A DNA stretch of 64,000 nt from contig NZ_PGDQ01000021.1 in NCBI RefSeq assembly GCF_003073135.1, forward strand, positions 1-64,000. Direction: 5' to 3'. The notes beneath the pieces were generated by a model. That model saw only the letters and a program-made list of their open reading frames with translations. It made no database searches and was not told the origin of the DNA. Origin of the DNA: Euzebya rosea (GTDB taxonomy: Bacteria; Actinomycetota; Nitriliruptoria; Euzebyales; Euzebyaceae). Below, one piece after another: positions 9,309 through 18,923 of this stretch. A program made the position numbers and the translations under genes. Each line of letters begins with the position of its first letter. Position 1 is the stretch's first letter.

Positions 9309-10322
9309 ATGAGTCGCACCAGCTGGATCCTGACCGCGGCCGGCGGCGCCGCGGCCGTCACCGCCGCCACCGCATGGGTCACGGGTCGTTCCCGTCCCGA
9401 CGACACCTCCCTCGGCGTCGCCAAGCCGCCCAGCGGGCTGCCGCCGTCGCGCACCGTCTCCCTCGACGGGCACGGCGAGATCTTCTTCCGCGACCAGCCG
9501 GGCCCCGCCGACAAGCCGCCGATCGTGCTGCTGCACGGCTGGGTCGTCTCCGCGGACCTCAACTGGTTCACCACCTACGGTCCGCTGGAGGAGGTGGGGC
9601 GCGTGATCGCCCCCGACCACCGGGGCCACGGGCGCGGCGCGCGCCACAGCATGCCGTTCCGCCTGGCCGACGTGGCCGACGACATCGCCGCCCTGCTCCG
9701 TGCGGAGGGCACCGGCCCGGCCATCATCGTGGGCTACTCCATGGGCGGCCCGCTGACCCAGCTGCTGTGGCAGCGCCACCCCGACGTCGTTGCCGGCATC
9801 GTGCTGTGCGCCACGGCCGCCCACTTCAACTTCTCCACCGTCACCGCGCTCGGCTGGCGGTTCATCACGCTGTACCAGCTGGGCCAGCGGCTCCTCCCCC
9901 GGACGTGGATCGAGCGGGTCCTGCTGACCCAGGCCCAGGACGCCGTCGGCCCCAACCTGCTGCGCCGCGCCGCGCCGGGGATCACCGAGCTGTCGCCCCT
10001 CCTCCCCTGGGTGGTCGGCGAGCTGCAGCGCGGCGAGATCGAGGACCTCGCCGAGGCCGGACGCGAGCTGTCCCGCTTCGACTCCCGCGGCTGGATCACC
10101 GGCATCGACGTGCCCTCGGCGGTCGTCGTCACCACCCGCGACCGCCTGGTCCCACCGAGCGCACAGCTGCAGCTGATCGACCTGCTGAACGACCCGCTGG
10201 TGGTCGAGGTCGAGGGCGACCACGACGTCTCGGCCGCCATGGCCACGGAGTTCAACTCCGCCCTGCGCAAGGCCATCGACCACATCGCCAGCACCAGCCC
10301 GCGCCTCGGCGGCGGCGCGTGA
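9309..10322 (+). CDS. alpha/beta hydrolase with N-terminal membrane anchor
   Basis: Alpha/beta-fold hydrolase of 337 residues. An N-terminal hydrophobic segment (about 5-20, ILTAAGGAAAVTAATAWV) suggests membrane attachment or export. The oxyanion region LLHGWVVS is followed by the nucleophile elbow GYSMGG (Ser nucleophile), a late Asp region (TTRDRLVPP) and a His (EGDHDVS), which complete a plausible Ser-Asp-His triad. The downstream gene overlaps by four bases (GTGA), so the two are translationally coupled. The substrate cannot be predicted; esterase or lipase-like activity is most likely. Confidence 0.85.
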   Translation: MSRTSWILTAAGGAAAVTAATAWVTGRSRPDDTSLGVAKPPSGLPPSRTVSLDGHGEIFFRDQPGPADKPPIVLLHGWVVSADLNWFTTYGPLEEVGRVIAPDHRGHGRGARHSMPFRLADVADDIAALLRAEGTGPAIIVGYSMGGPLTQLLWQRHPDVVAGIVLCATAAHFNFSTVTALGWRFITLYQLGQRLLPRTWIERVLLTQAQDAVGPNLLRRAAPGITELSPLLPWVVGELQRGEIEDLAEAGRELSRFDSRGWITGIDVPSAVVVTTRDRLVPPSAQLQLIDLLNDPLVVEVEGDHDVSAAMATEFNSALRKAIDHIASTSPRLGGGA

Positions 10323-10708
10323 CCGATCGTCCCGCCCCCGAGGTGCCGGTCAGCCGACAGCTCGGTCGGGCCACCGGCCGCTGGTGGAACCGCCACGGCG
10401 ACACCGTCAAGCAGGTCAGCCGTCCGGCCCGGAAGGGCTGGGCCACGCTCGCCGGCTACCTGTGGTTCGTGGCCTACATGTGGGTCGGGCTGATGATCGC
10501 CGTCGGGGTGCGCAACATCACCGGCACCAACGGCCCGTTCGTCATGGTCGCCGCCGTGGGCGGTGGCGCGGTCCTCGGCTGGTGGCAGGCCCAGCACCGC
10601 ATGGCCCGCCACGTCGATCCCGACACCCCGCCGATGAACCGCTTCGGGCTGGCCCTGTGCGCCTGGCTCGGCGTCGTCGGCCTGGCCCTGCTGCTGGACC
10701 TCCGCTGA
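10319..10708 (+). CDS. small two-helix membrane protein
   Basis: A 129-residue protein with a basic cytoplasmic N-terminus rich in Arg and Trp and three hydrophobic stretches: about 46-65 (AGYLWFVAYMWVGLMIAVGV), 75-92 and 111-127. The GTG start overlaps the TGA of the hydrolase gene in a GTGA junction, so the two products are probably made together. The two hydrophobic stretches flanking the motif GWWQAQHRM may form a hairpin in the membrane. No family or function is recognised. Confidence 0.75.
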   Translation: MTDRPAPEVPVSRQLGRATGRWWNRHGDTVKQVSRPARKGWATLAGYLWFVAYMWVGLMIAVGVRNITGTNGPFVMVAAVGGGAVLGWWQAQHRMARHVDPDTPPMNRFGLALCAWLGVVGLALLLDLR

Positions 10709-10721
10709 CCGGTCCAGCAGC
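10690..10721. terminator. hairpin between convergent genes
   Basis: A perfect 11-bp inverted repeat (GCTGCTGGACC / GGTCCAGCAGC) with a ten-base loop spans the stop codon of the membrane-protein gene, just before the end of the convergent MutM-like gene at 10739. It has no T-run, but it is suitably placed to end transcription in both directions. Confidence 0.5.
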
Positions 10722-10738
10722 GACGCCCCCTCCCCTGC

Positions 10739-11572
10739 TCAGGTCTGGGTGCGGGGCGAGTGGTAGGCGTACAGGCCCTTCTTGATCTTGCCGTACTCGA
10801 TGGTGGCGCGGGACCGGGCGTCGGCCTGGCCCTCGCGGGCGTAGATCTTGAGGTGGTCGACCTCCTCGTAGGGCAGGAAGCCCTTGTCGGTCTCGCTGGG
10901 TGCCTTGTCGGTGCCGCCCTGCTTGATGGCCTCGTAGATGACCTCGAGGATCGCCCGGTGCAGCCGGCGCACCTCCTGGCTGGACAGGGTCGCGGAGTTG
11001 CGGGCCGGGGCCAGGCCGGCCTCGAAGAGGATCTCGTCGGAGTAGATGTTGCCGAGGCCCACCACGAAGCTGTCGTCGACCATGACGGCCTTCAGCAGGT
11101 CCTTGCGGTCGGTCAGCGCGGAGGAGAACACCGGCCAGGGGATGGGCTCGGCCAGCGGGTCCATGCCCAGCTTGGCGAGGTCGTCCAGGTCGTCGACGGT
11201 GTCGGTGTCGACGACGAACAGGTCACCGTCGGCCTCCAGGTCGTGGTAGTGCACCGACCCACCGGTGGTCCACGTCAGCACCATCCGGGTGGCGTCGCCG
11301 CGGGCTTCCTTGGCCGTCTCCTTGGTCATGCGCGCACGGCTGCCGGGGATGACCACCAGCGTCGTGTCGTTGTCCAGCTCGAACAGCAGGCACATGCCCT
11401 TGCGGTCCACCGACGTGATCTTGTTGTCGACCAGGCTGGCGGAGAAGTCCTTGATCGTGCCGTGCCGCTTGACCAGCTCGGCCGGCGACAGCCAGACCTC
11501 CTTGATCTTCTTGCCGACGAGCTCCTTCTCCAGCTCACGCTTGATGACTTCGACCTCGGGCAACTGGGTCAC
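10739..11572 (-). CDS. MutM/Nei-family protein lacking the catalytic residues
   Basis: A full-length (277-residue) homologue of formamidopyrimidine-DNA glycosylase in the usual place beside rnc, but without the known active-site residues. The catalytic Met-Pro-Glu start is Met-Thr-Gln (MTQLPEVEV). The lysine of the R-x-G-K motif is Met60 (DRKGMCLLF). The H-L-G-M-S-G and D-x-R-R-F-G lesion-contact motifs are lost. None of the four zinc-finger cysteines remains in the C-terminal segment 244-277. By contrast, the helix-two-turn-helix DNA-binding part is well kept (VVGLGNIYSDEILFEAGLAP, 171-190; KQGGTDKAP). It overlaps rnc by four bases (ATGA). It should bind DNA without glycosylase/lyase activity; this is inferred from the missing residues. 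Confidence 0.88.
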   Translation of the reverse strand: MTQLPEVEVIKRELEKELVGKKIKEVWLSPAELVKRHGTIKDFSASLVDNKITSVDRKGMCLLFELDNDTTLVVIPGSRARMTKETAKEARGDATRMVLTWTTGGSVHYHDLEADGDLFVVDTDTVDDLDDLAKLGMDPLAEPIPWPVFSSALTDRKDLLKAVMVDDSFVVGLGNIYSDEILFEAGLAPARNSATLSSQEVRRLHRAILEVIYEAIKQGGTDKAPSETDKGFLPYEEVDHLKIYAREGQADARSRATIEYGKIKKGLYAYHSPRTQT

Positions 11573-12348
11573 TGACTGTCCTTCTGTCGGTTGGTGAATC
11601 TGGTCCTGAGCAGGCTGTAGGCCTCGGCGGCGGCGTTCTGCTCGGCTTCCTTCTTGCTGCGGCCCTCGCCGCGCCCGAGCTCCTCGCCGGCCACCCGCAC
11701 GACCGCCGTGAACGTCTTGGCGTGGTCTGGCCCGACGTCGCTGAGCTCGTAGCTGGGAAGCGTCGACAGCTCGCCGGCGGTCAGCTCCTGCAGGGAGGTC
11801 TTGAAGTCCAGGGACTCACGACGATCGATGATGTCGTCGAGCAGGTCACGGGTGAGGTCCAGCACGACGGTCGTGGCCGCCTCGATGCCGGAGTCCAGGT
11901 ACACCGCGCCGATCACGGCTTCCATGGTGTTGGCCAGGATCGAGTCCTTGTCGCGCCCGCCGGACTGCTCCTCGCCGACGCCCAGGCGGACGGCCTCGCC
12001 GATGCCGATGCCGCGGGCGAGGTCGGCCAGGCTGAGGGTGTTGACGGCGGCCGACCGCACCTTGGCCAGCCGACCCTCCGCGGAGTTCGGCAGCCGGGTG
12101 AAGATCTCGTGGGTCACGATCACGCCGAGCACCGCATCGCCGAGGAACTCCAGCCGTTCGTTGTCGGCCAGCCCCCCGGCTTCGAAGGCATAGCTGCGGT
12201 GGCTGAGCGCCTTGTGCAGCAGCCCGCGGTCGACGAACCGGTAGCCCAGCGCCTCCTCCAGCGCGATCTCGGCCTCCGGCCGGTCGTCGGTGTCGGGTTC
12301 GACGGATACGGCGGCGCCGTCGTCGGGGTTGGTCTGGTCGGTCTTCAC
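11569..12348 (-). CDS. rnc: ribonuclease III
   Basis: Double-strand-specific endoribonuclease for rRNA and mRNA processing. Length 259 residues, slightly above average because of an acidic 25-residue N-terminal extension. The catalytic domain contains the signature NERLEFLGDAVLG and a later acidic pair in NTMEAVIGAVYLD. A double-stranded-RNA-binding domain ends the protein (GRSKKEAEQNAAAEAYSLL). Both ends overlap neighbours by four bases, with acpP upstream and the MutM-like gene downstream, so acpP-rnc-mutM-like is one tight operon. Confidence 0.96.
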   Translation of the reverse strand: MKTDQTNPDDGAAVSVEPDTDDRPEAEIALEEALGYRFVDRGLLHKALSHRSYAFEAGGLADNERLEFLGDAVLGVIVTHEIFTRLPNSAEGRLAKVRSAAVNTLSLADLARGIGIGEAVRLGVGEEQSGGRDKDSILANTMEAVIGAVYLDSGIEAATTVVLDLTRDLLDDIIDRRESLDFKTSLQELTAGELSTLPSYELSDVGPDHAKTFTAVVRVAGEELGRGEGRSKKEAEQNAAAEAYSLLRTRFTNRQKDSQ

Positions 12349-12635
12349 GTCGGCTCCTTCCGTGTCGCAGTCGAGGTGGGATGCTGGGTCAGCGCGGCGA
12401 AGGCCTCGGCGGCGTCGCGGACGGTGCCGAGGGAGCGCAGGTCGTCCTCCGGCAGGCGCACGTCCACCCCGGCGGCGGCCAGGTCCTGCTCGACCCCCTC
12501 GACGACCTCCACCAGGTCCAGGGAGTCGGCGTGCAGGTCCTCGTCGAACCGGGCGGTCGGTGCCGGCGGCGCATCGAGGGCCAGCACCGCCTGGAGCCGC
12601 GGAGCGAGGAGGCTGTAGATCTCGTCACCTGTCAT
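12345..12635 (-). CDS. acpP: acyl carrier protein
   Basis: Carrier of fatty-acid intermediates, 96 residues. The phosphopantetheine attachment motif is LHADSLDLVEVVE with Ser38. The remaining sequence shows the usual four-helix acidic pattern. At 96 residues it is longer than the common 77-80 because of a Thr/Ser-rich tail (QHPTSTATRKEPT). It lies between plsX and rnc with four-base overlaps on both sides, the standard lipid-synthesis cluster order. Confidence 0.93.
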   Translation of the reverse strand: MTGDEIYSLLAPRLQAVLALDAPPAPTARFDEDLHADSLDLVEVVEGVEQDLAAAGVDVRLPEDDLRSLGTVRDAAEAFAALTQHPTSTATRKEPT

Positions 12636-13558
12636 GGTCGTGTGTCAGCGTCGGTGTCGACGGGGTCCGTGGTCCGTGCGGCGGGGGCCGCAGCGGTTCC
12701 GGTACCGGCCGCTGCGCGCTCGGCGGCCAGGGAGACCGCCTCGGCGAAGTCCTCGCCGGTCGCAGCACCGTGCATGACCAGCACCGTACCCCGAACGCCG
12801 AGCAGTTGGGCGGCACGATCGTGGGGTACGCGGGCCCCGACGCCGTCGGCGAGCCGAGCCGACAGCCCCTCGATCGTCTTCAGCACGAGGTTGCCGGTGA
12901 AGCCGTCGCAGACGACGACGTCGACGGCGCCGTCGAGGACGTCGCCGGGCTCGACGTTGCCGACGAACCCGTCGGTGTCGGCCAGCAGGCCCTCGGCCTC
13001 GATCGTCCGGCGGGTGCCCTTGCCCGGTTCGACACCCATGTTCAGCAGCCCCACCCGGGGCTGTGCGACCCCGTGGGCGCGGGCGTGCTCGACCCCGAGG
13101 CGCGCCATCGTCGGGTAGGCATCCGGCTGCGGGTCGGGGTCGGCGCCGGCGTCCAGCAGGACGACAATCCCGCCGGCGGGCAGCGGTACGCGGGCCGCGA
13201 CGACCGGCCGGCGGACCCCGTCGCAGCGCCCGAGCTCGAGCAGGGCAGCACCGACGGTCGCGCCGGTCGACCCCGCCGACAGCAGCACGCTGCCGGGAAC
13301 GGCGGCCACGGTGCGGGCCGCCACCCGGATCGAGGCGTCGGGGACGCGACGCAGCCCGAGGGCGGCGTCCTCGTCCATGGCGACGACGCCGTCGGACACG
13401 ACGACGGGCAGGTCGGTGCGGTCGCGCAGCGACGCGTCGCCGCACAGCACGACATCGACCCCTCGCCCTGCGGCGACGGCGGCACCGTCCAGCGCAGCCG
13501 AGGGGGCGTGGTCGCCACCCATGGCGTCCACGACGACGGCCCCGGCGGGGATCGTCAT
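12632..13558 (-). CDS. plsX: phosphate acyltransferase PlsX
   Basis: Makes acyl-phosphate from acyl-ACP in the first step of phosphatidic acid synthesis (PlsX/PlsY route). Length 308 residues, a little short for the family. Family motifs visible are VVVDAMGGDHAPS at the N-terminus, SAGSTGATVGAAL, LLNMGVEPGKGT and VVCDGFTGNLVLKTIEG. It overlaps acpP, its substrate carrier, by four bases, and rpmF lies 31 bases upstream, the conserved rpmF-plsX-acpP order. Confidence 0.95.
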   Translation of the reverse strand: MTIPAGAVVVDAMGGDHAPSAALDGAAVAAGRGVDVVLCGDASLRDRTDLPVVVSDGVVAMDEDAALGLRRVPDASIRVAARTVAAVPGSVLLSAGSTGATVGAALLELGRCDGVRRPVVAARVPLPAGGIVVLLDAGADPDPQPDAYPTMARLGVEHARAHGVAQPRVGLLNMGVEPGKGTRRTIEAEGLLADTDGFVGNVEPGDVLDGAVDVVVCDGFTGNLVLKTIEGLSARLADGVGARVPHDRAAQLLGVRGTVLVMHGAATGEDFAEAVSLAAERAAAGTGTAAAPAARTTDPVDTDADTRP

Positions 13559-13589
13559 GGGGTCATCCGCGTACGCGGATGGGCAACGC

Positions 13590-13772
13590 CTACAGCTTCG
13601 GCTCGACGACCTGGCGGCCGCGGTACGTGCCGCAGGTCGAGCAGGCGGTGTGGGGACGGGTGTCGCTGCCGCACTGGCCGCACTTGGTGACGGTGGGGGC
13701 GGCGGTCTTCATCCACTGCGCCTTGCGGTGGCGGGTGGTGCTGCGGGACTTCTTGCGCTTCGGGACTGCCAT
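13590..13772 (-). CDS. rpmF: 50S ribosomal protein L32
   Basis: A 60-residue ribosomal protein of the zinc-ribbon L32 type. It begins MAVPKRKKSRSTTRHRKAQW and carries two Cys-x-x-Cys pairs (KCGQCG and ACSTCG) for one zinc. This is the zinc-binding form, not the Cys-less paralogue. It lies between the DUF177 gene and plsX in one operon. Confidence 0.97.
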   Translation of the reverse strand: MAVPKRKKSRSTTRHRKAQWMKTAAPTVTKCGQCGSDTRPHTACSTCGTYRGRQVVEPKL

Positions 13773-13817
13773 GGCAGAGCTCCTCGGGATGGTTGGTCGG
13801 TCGGGAGAGTTGGGGGG

Positions 13818-14360
13818 TCAGCTGTCGAGGTCGAGGTCGGCCAGCGCCGACCAGCGGTCGTCGACGACCGTGTCGTGGCAGTCGCAGGTGGCCTCGTTGC
13901 GGTTGATGCCGCAGGTGGGGCACAGGCCCTTGCAGTCGGGACGGCAGTGCGGCGCCGTGTCGATGTCGGCGGCCAGCGCGTCGCGGATCAGCGTGTCGAT
14001 GTCGATGACGCCGCCGCGGATGGTGTAGCCGACCTCGACGTCCTCGGGATCCTCGGCGGTCGCCGGGTCGGAGAACAGCTCGGCGACGTCGGCGGTGGAC
14101 GGGTGCCGGTCGATGGGCTCCAGGCACATCGCGCACTGCTGGTCGACGTCGATCTCCACGGTGCCGCGCAGCAGCACCCCGTCGACCAGGGACTCCAGCA
14201 CGCCGTCGACGCGGACCTCGTCACCGAACGCGGTGAGCGGCACCTCGAACCCCTCGGGAACGGGCAGGTCCAGCTCCACCTCGCGCGTGGCGCCGGGTGT
14301 GTCGAGCAGCTCGGCGACGTCGATCTTCGTCGACGCCAGCTCGGTCGGGTCGTTGGTCAT
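13818..14360 (-). CDS. DUF177 / YceD family protein
   Basis: A 180-residue member of the DUF177 (YceD) family, nearly always encoded directly before rpmF and thought to act in 23S rRNA metabolism. The C-terminal half has the family Cys-rich motif: CAMCLEP, then CRPDCKGLCPTCGINRN and CDCH, probably a metal site. The ATG at 14360 has no good Shine-Dalgarno sequence. An in-frame ATG at 14420 would add 20 basic residues not expected in the family. Confidence 0.9.
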   Translation of the reverse strand: MTNDPTELASTKIDVAELLDTPGATREVELDLPVPEGFEVPLTAFGDEVRVDGVLESLVDGVLLRGTVEIDVDQQCAMCLEPIDRHPSTADVAELFSDPATAEDPEDVEVGYTIRGGVIDIDTLIRDALAADIDTAPHCRPDCKGLCPTCGINRNEATCDCHDTVVDDRWSALADLDLDS

Positions 14361-14544
14361 GGGAGATGGCCGTGGCGGCAGGCCGCGGTCGTGAATCCTT
14401 CTGGATCGGGGGCGTGGCATCCGCCCGGACCGGGTCGGGATGCAGGCACGCTGACGTGCGCGGGAATCGCGCAGGGTCAGAAAGCGTAGCGCACGCCGGC
14501 GGCGCTGGCCACCGGCCCGGCGTGTCCCTTCAGGGGTGTCCCGC

Positions 14545-15198
14545 CTAGAGCGTTTCCTCGTGGTCGAAGAACTTCACGCCACCCGTGCGCGGCGACATGT
14601 CGTCGCCGGGCTGTTCCCGTTCGGCACCGGGCCACTGGGTGGCCTCACCGGGCGGGATCGTGTCCTCGGGCCCGTGCGGGGACGGCTGGCCCTGCTGGAC
14701 GGGCAGGCCGGCGGGCAGCGTGGGGTCCTCGCCGGACCGGATCTCCGAGGAGGCCTGTCGGCCGCGCAGCCGGTCGCGGCCACGGGTGACCGTCGACAGG
14801 GTCTTCTGGAGGACGACCTCGAAGTCGCCGAGCTTGGCATCGACGTAGTCCTCGGCTTCGTTGCGGATGCGTCGCCCCTCCTCCCCCGCGCGGTCCACGA
14901 TGCGCTGGGCCTCGCGCTGGGCCTCGCGGACCAGCTCGGTGTCGGCGACCAGCCGGTCGCGTTCGCGACGGCCGTCCTCGACGATCTGCTCGGCGTCTCG
15001 GGATGCCTGGGCCAGGATCGTGTCGCGTTCCTTCAGCACCCAGCGGGCCTGGCGGATCTCCTCGGGCAGGGCCGCACGGATGGCCTGGGCGACGCGTTCC
15101 AGCTCGTCCTTGTTGACCATGACCGACGCCGACAGCGGCACGGGCCGTGCGTCGGCGAGCTGGTGCTCCAGCTGCGCGAGGGCGTTCTCGAGGTCCAT
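14545..15198 (-). CDS. SepIVA-like DivIVA-domain coiled-coil protein
   Basis: A 217-residue soluble coiled-coil protein. Residues about 25-145 form a long charged helix (for example DELERVAQAIRAALPEEIRQ), followed by a Pro/Gly-rich tail. Its place between coaD and the DUF177 gene matches the mycobacterial septation factor SepIVA (Rv2927c region: rnc, DUF177, SepIVA). By that synteny it is probably a cell-envelope or division scaffold. It is a coiled coil without catalytic motifs, so the functional assignment rests on gene order and overall character. Confidence 0.75.
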   Translation of the reverse strand: MDLENALAQLEHQLADARPVPLSASVMVNKDELERVAQAIRAALPEEIRQARWVLKERDTILAQASRDAEQIVEDGRRERDRLVADTELVREAQREAQRIVDRAGEEGRRIRNEAEDYVDAKLGDFEVVLQKTLSTVTRGRDRLRGRQASSEIRSGEDPTLPAGLPVQQGQPSPHGPEDTIPPGEATQWPGAEREQPGDDMSPRTGGVKFFDHEETL

Positions 15199-15209
15199 CG
15201 TGGCTCCGA

Positions 15210-16339
<1,130 letters not shown>

Positions 16340-16397
16340 GGACGCCAACCGTAGGCGCCGGCCGCACGTCCGTCACGGCGACCGCCCGTCCGGTGGA

Positions 16398-18797
16398 TCA
16401 CCTGACCCCGGTCGGCACCCCGAACGTCGCGCGCAGCAGGTGCATGACCAGCACCAGCTCCTCACGCATGGACCGGGTCAGCGACTCGACCACGTCGAGG
16501 TCGCCCTCCTCGGCGGACAGCTCGACGCGTTCGGCCGTGGCGGCCAGCCGGCCAGCGGCGAGGTTGCCGCTGCTGCCGCGGAGGCTGTGCGCGGCCTGGG
16601 CCACGGTGTGGGCGTCGCCGCGGGCTGCCGCAGACGTGATCTCCCGCAGGCGTTCCCTCGCGCGCAGCTCGAAGCCGTCCAGCAGCTCGTCGAGGCGCTG
16701 GCCGGAGCGGTGCAGCAGGACCAGCCCGTGGAGGATGCGCTGGTCGAGCGGGTCCTCGACGGGGTCCTCGTGGGTGTCGTCGTGGGGTTCGTCGGGGGTG
16801 GTGGCGTGGACGTGGCTGATGACGGCCCGCTCGAGGACGGCACGAAGGTCGTCCCACACGAGCGGCTTGAAGGCGCAGTCGTCCATGCCGGCGGCGAGGA
16901 ACCGCTCGCGGTCGGTGTCGAGGGCGCTGGCGGTCATGGCGATGATCGGGGTGGCCGACTCGGGGCCGGGCAGGGCGCGGATGGCGGCTGTCGCCGTCAC
17001 CCCGTCCATGATCGGCATCTGGGCGTCCATGAAGACCGCGTCGATGGGAACGTTGCGCACCACCTCGACCGCCTCTCTCCCGTCGCCGACCAGCAGGACC
17101 TCGTGGCCGAGCGCCCCCAGGAGCCCACGGGCGACCCGCCGGTTGATCTCGTTGTCGTCGGCCACGAGCAGCCGCAGCGGGGTGGCGGACACCTCGACAG
17201 CGGGCTCCACGGTGTCGGGGACGGGTGGGGACGGCTGGTCGGCCACCTCGCCGAAGGGCAGGACGAACCAGAAGCAGCTGCCGTGGCCGACGCTGCTGCG
17301 CACCCCGATCGTGCCGCCCATGCGCTCGACCAGCTTCTTGGCGATCGACAGGCCGAGGCCGGTGCCCGCCACCGTGGACGAGTCGTCGTCCTGGACCTGC
17401 ACGAAGCTGTCGAAGATCACGTCGACCATGTCCGCGGGGATCCCTCCGCCGGTGTCGAACACCGCCACGGAGATCGTCCGTCCCTGCTCGCCGGGCCTGA
17501 CGCCGGCCGAGACGAGTACCCGTCCACCCTCGGTGAACTTGACGGCGTTGCCGACGAGGTTCAGCACGACCTGTCGCAGGCGCTGGGGATCGCCGAGGAC
17601 GAGCCGTGGGAGGTCGGGTTCGAGGTGTACCGACAGGTCGGTGCCCTTGTCGGCGGCCATGCCCTCGAACAGGCCGACCGCCTCGCCGATGACCTCGCCG
17701 GGATCGTGCACCTCCTCGCGGATGCCGAACGTGCCGGCCTGCACCTTGGACGCATCGAGCAGCTCGTTGAGCAGCTCGACCATCGACTCGGCCGAGGACC
17801 GGATGATCCCGACGTGCTGCTGCTGCTCGGCGTCGAGGTCGGTGACGTCCAGGAGTGCGGTCATCCCGAGCACCCCGTTCATGGGGGTGCGCATCTCGTG
17901 GCTGACGTTGGCCAGGAACGCGGTCGTGGCCCGCGAGGCCGCCTGGGCCTGCTGGGCCCGCTTGGCGAGCAGGCGGCTGGCCCGGTGCACGGCGCCGGCG
18001 CAGCGGCCGAGCTCGTCGTCGGGCCAGTCCTCCTCCGGCGCGGCCAGCGCCGTCTCTTCGGCCAGCCGTGCGGCGTCGTCCTGCAGCCGGACGATCCGGT
18101 TCGCCAGCCGTGTGCCGAAGGACCGGGCGGCCAGGAGCGCGCCGGCCACGCCCACCAGCAGCGCGACGGCCAGCCAGCGGAGGACTTGCGCGTCCCGGTC
18201 GGCGGCGTCCCGTGCCGTCTCCAGCCGCTGCCAGCCGTCACCGAGGCTGGCCTCGACCTGCTGCTGGAGGGCGTCGGCGACCACGTCGTGCTCGTGCCCG
18301 GTGTCCAGCTCGTCGACGTCGAGGTCAGTCGAGGGTTCGACCGCGGCGAGCGACGCGATCACGTGCTCGGCCAGCTCGTGCACGACGTGGAAGCTCAGGC
18401 GTGCGGTCAGCGTGCGATCGATCGTGCCCAACCGCTGGAGGCCGTCTCGGGCCCGGTCGAGGCTCGCGTCGCGTGCGGCGATGTCGCCCTCGGCTCGACC
18501 GTGGCCGATCTCGTGGGCAGCGCCCTCGGCCTGCTCCAGCCCGAGGAACAGGTGATAGGCCCCTTCGCTCATGGCCGCGAACTGGACGTCGATGGCCGCG
18601 TGCGACCGGGCGGCCGATGCGGTCGAGACCAGCACGAGCGCGGTCAGCAGCAGCAGGGCGAGGGGGATCGAGACGACCGCCGCGACCTTGCCGGTGATCG
18701 GCACGTCGTCCCACCGTGCGGCCCATCTGCCCGTCTGCCGAGCGGCCCGCGCCCCCGCGTCGCTCGATGCCCTCGTCGTCCGGTCCTGCGTCACCAT
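16398..18797 (-). CDS. hybrid sensor histidine kinase with REC and HPt domains
   Basis: A 799-residue membrane phosphorelay protein. Two membrane helices (about 36-60 and 207-224) bracket a 145-residue extracytoplasmic sensor. A HAMP-like linker and HisKA domain follow with phospho-accepting His300 (NVSHEMRTP), then an ATPase domain (NLVGNAVKF at 413-421, GTGLGLSIAKKL). A receiver domain has Asp591 (FMDAQMP) and Lys644 (FKPL). A C-terminal HPt has His737 (AAHSLRGSSGN). Its final response regulator is not encoded here. It lies between recG and rsmD, which are neighbours in many relatives, so it was probably inserted there. Confidence 0.93.
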   Translation of the reverse strand: MVTQDRTTRASSDAGARAARQTGRWAARWDDVPITGKVAAVVSIPLALLLLTALVLVSTASAARSHAAIDVQFAAMSEGAYHLFLGLEQAEGAAHEIGHGRAEGDIAARDASLDRARDGLQRLGTIDRTLTARLSFHVVHELAEHVIASLAAVEPSTDLDVDELDTGHEHDVVADALQQQVEASLGDGWQRLETARDAADRDAQVLRWLAVALLVGVAGALLAARSFGTRLANRIVRLQDDAARLAEETALAAPEEDWPDDELGRCAGAVHRASRLLAKRAQQAQAASRATTAFLANVSHEMRTPMNGVLGMTALLDVTDLDAEQQQHVGIIRSSAESMVELLNELLDASKVQAGTFGIREEVHDPGEVIGEAVGLFEGMAADKGTDLSVHLEPDLPRLVLGDPQRLRQVVLNLVGNAVKFTEGGRVLVSAGVRPGEQGRTISVAVFDTGGGIPADMVDVIFDSFVQVQDDDSSTVAGTGLGLSIAKKLVERMGGTIGVRSSVGHGSCFWFVLPFGEVADQPSPPVPDTVEPAVEVSATPLRLLVADDNEINRRVARGLLGALGHEVLLVGDGREAVEVVRNVPIDAVFMDAQMPIMDGVTATAAIRALPGPESATPIIAMTASALDTDRERFLAAGMDDCAFKPLVWDDLRAVLERAVISHVHATTPDEPHDDTHEDPVEDPLDQRILHGLVLLHRSGQRLDELLDGFELRARERLREITSAAARGDAHTVAQAAHSLRGSSGNLAAGRLAATAERVELSAEEGDLDVVESLTRSMREELVLVMHLLRATFGVPTGVR

Positions 18798-18923
18798 CGG
18801 TGCTGCCCCTCCCGTTTCGCGCAGTCGTTCGACCGATCACGCGAGAAATGTCTGTCCGCGAGGTCCATCGGCACCAAGAGGCACGAACTGCGCGTTCAGC
18901 ATCACCCAGTGAAGGATGTTCGG

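Noticed and set aside
10739-11572. Pseudogene call for the MutM-like gene
   Set aside because: The frame is uninterrupted, full length and overlaps rnc. The DNA-binding core is strongly conserved, so decay is less likely than change of function.
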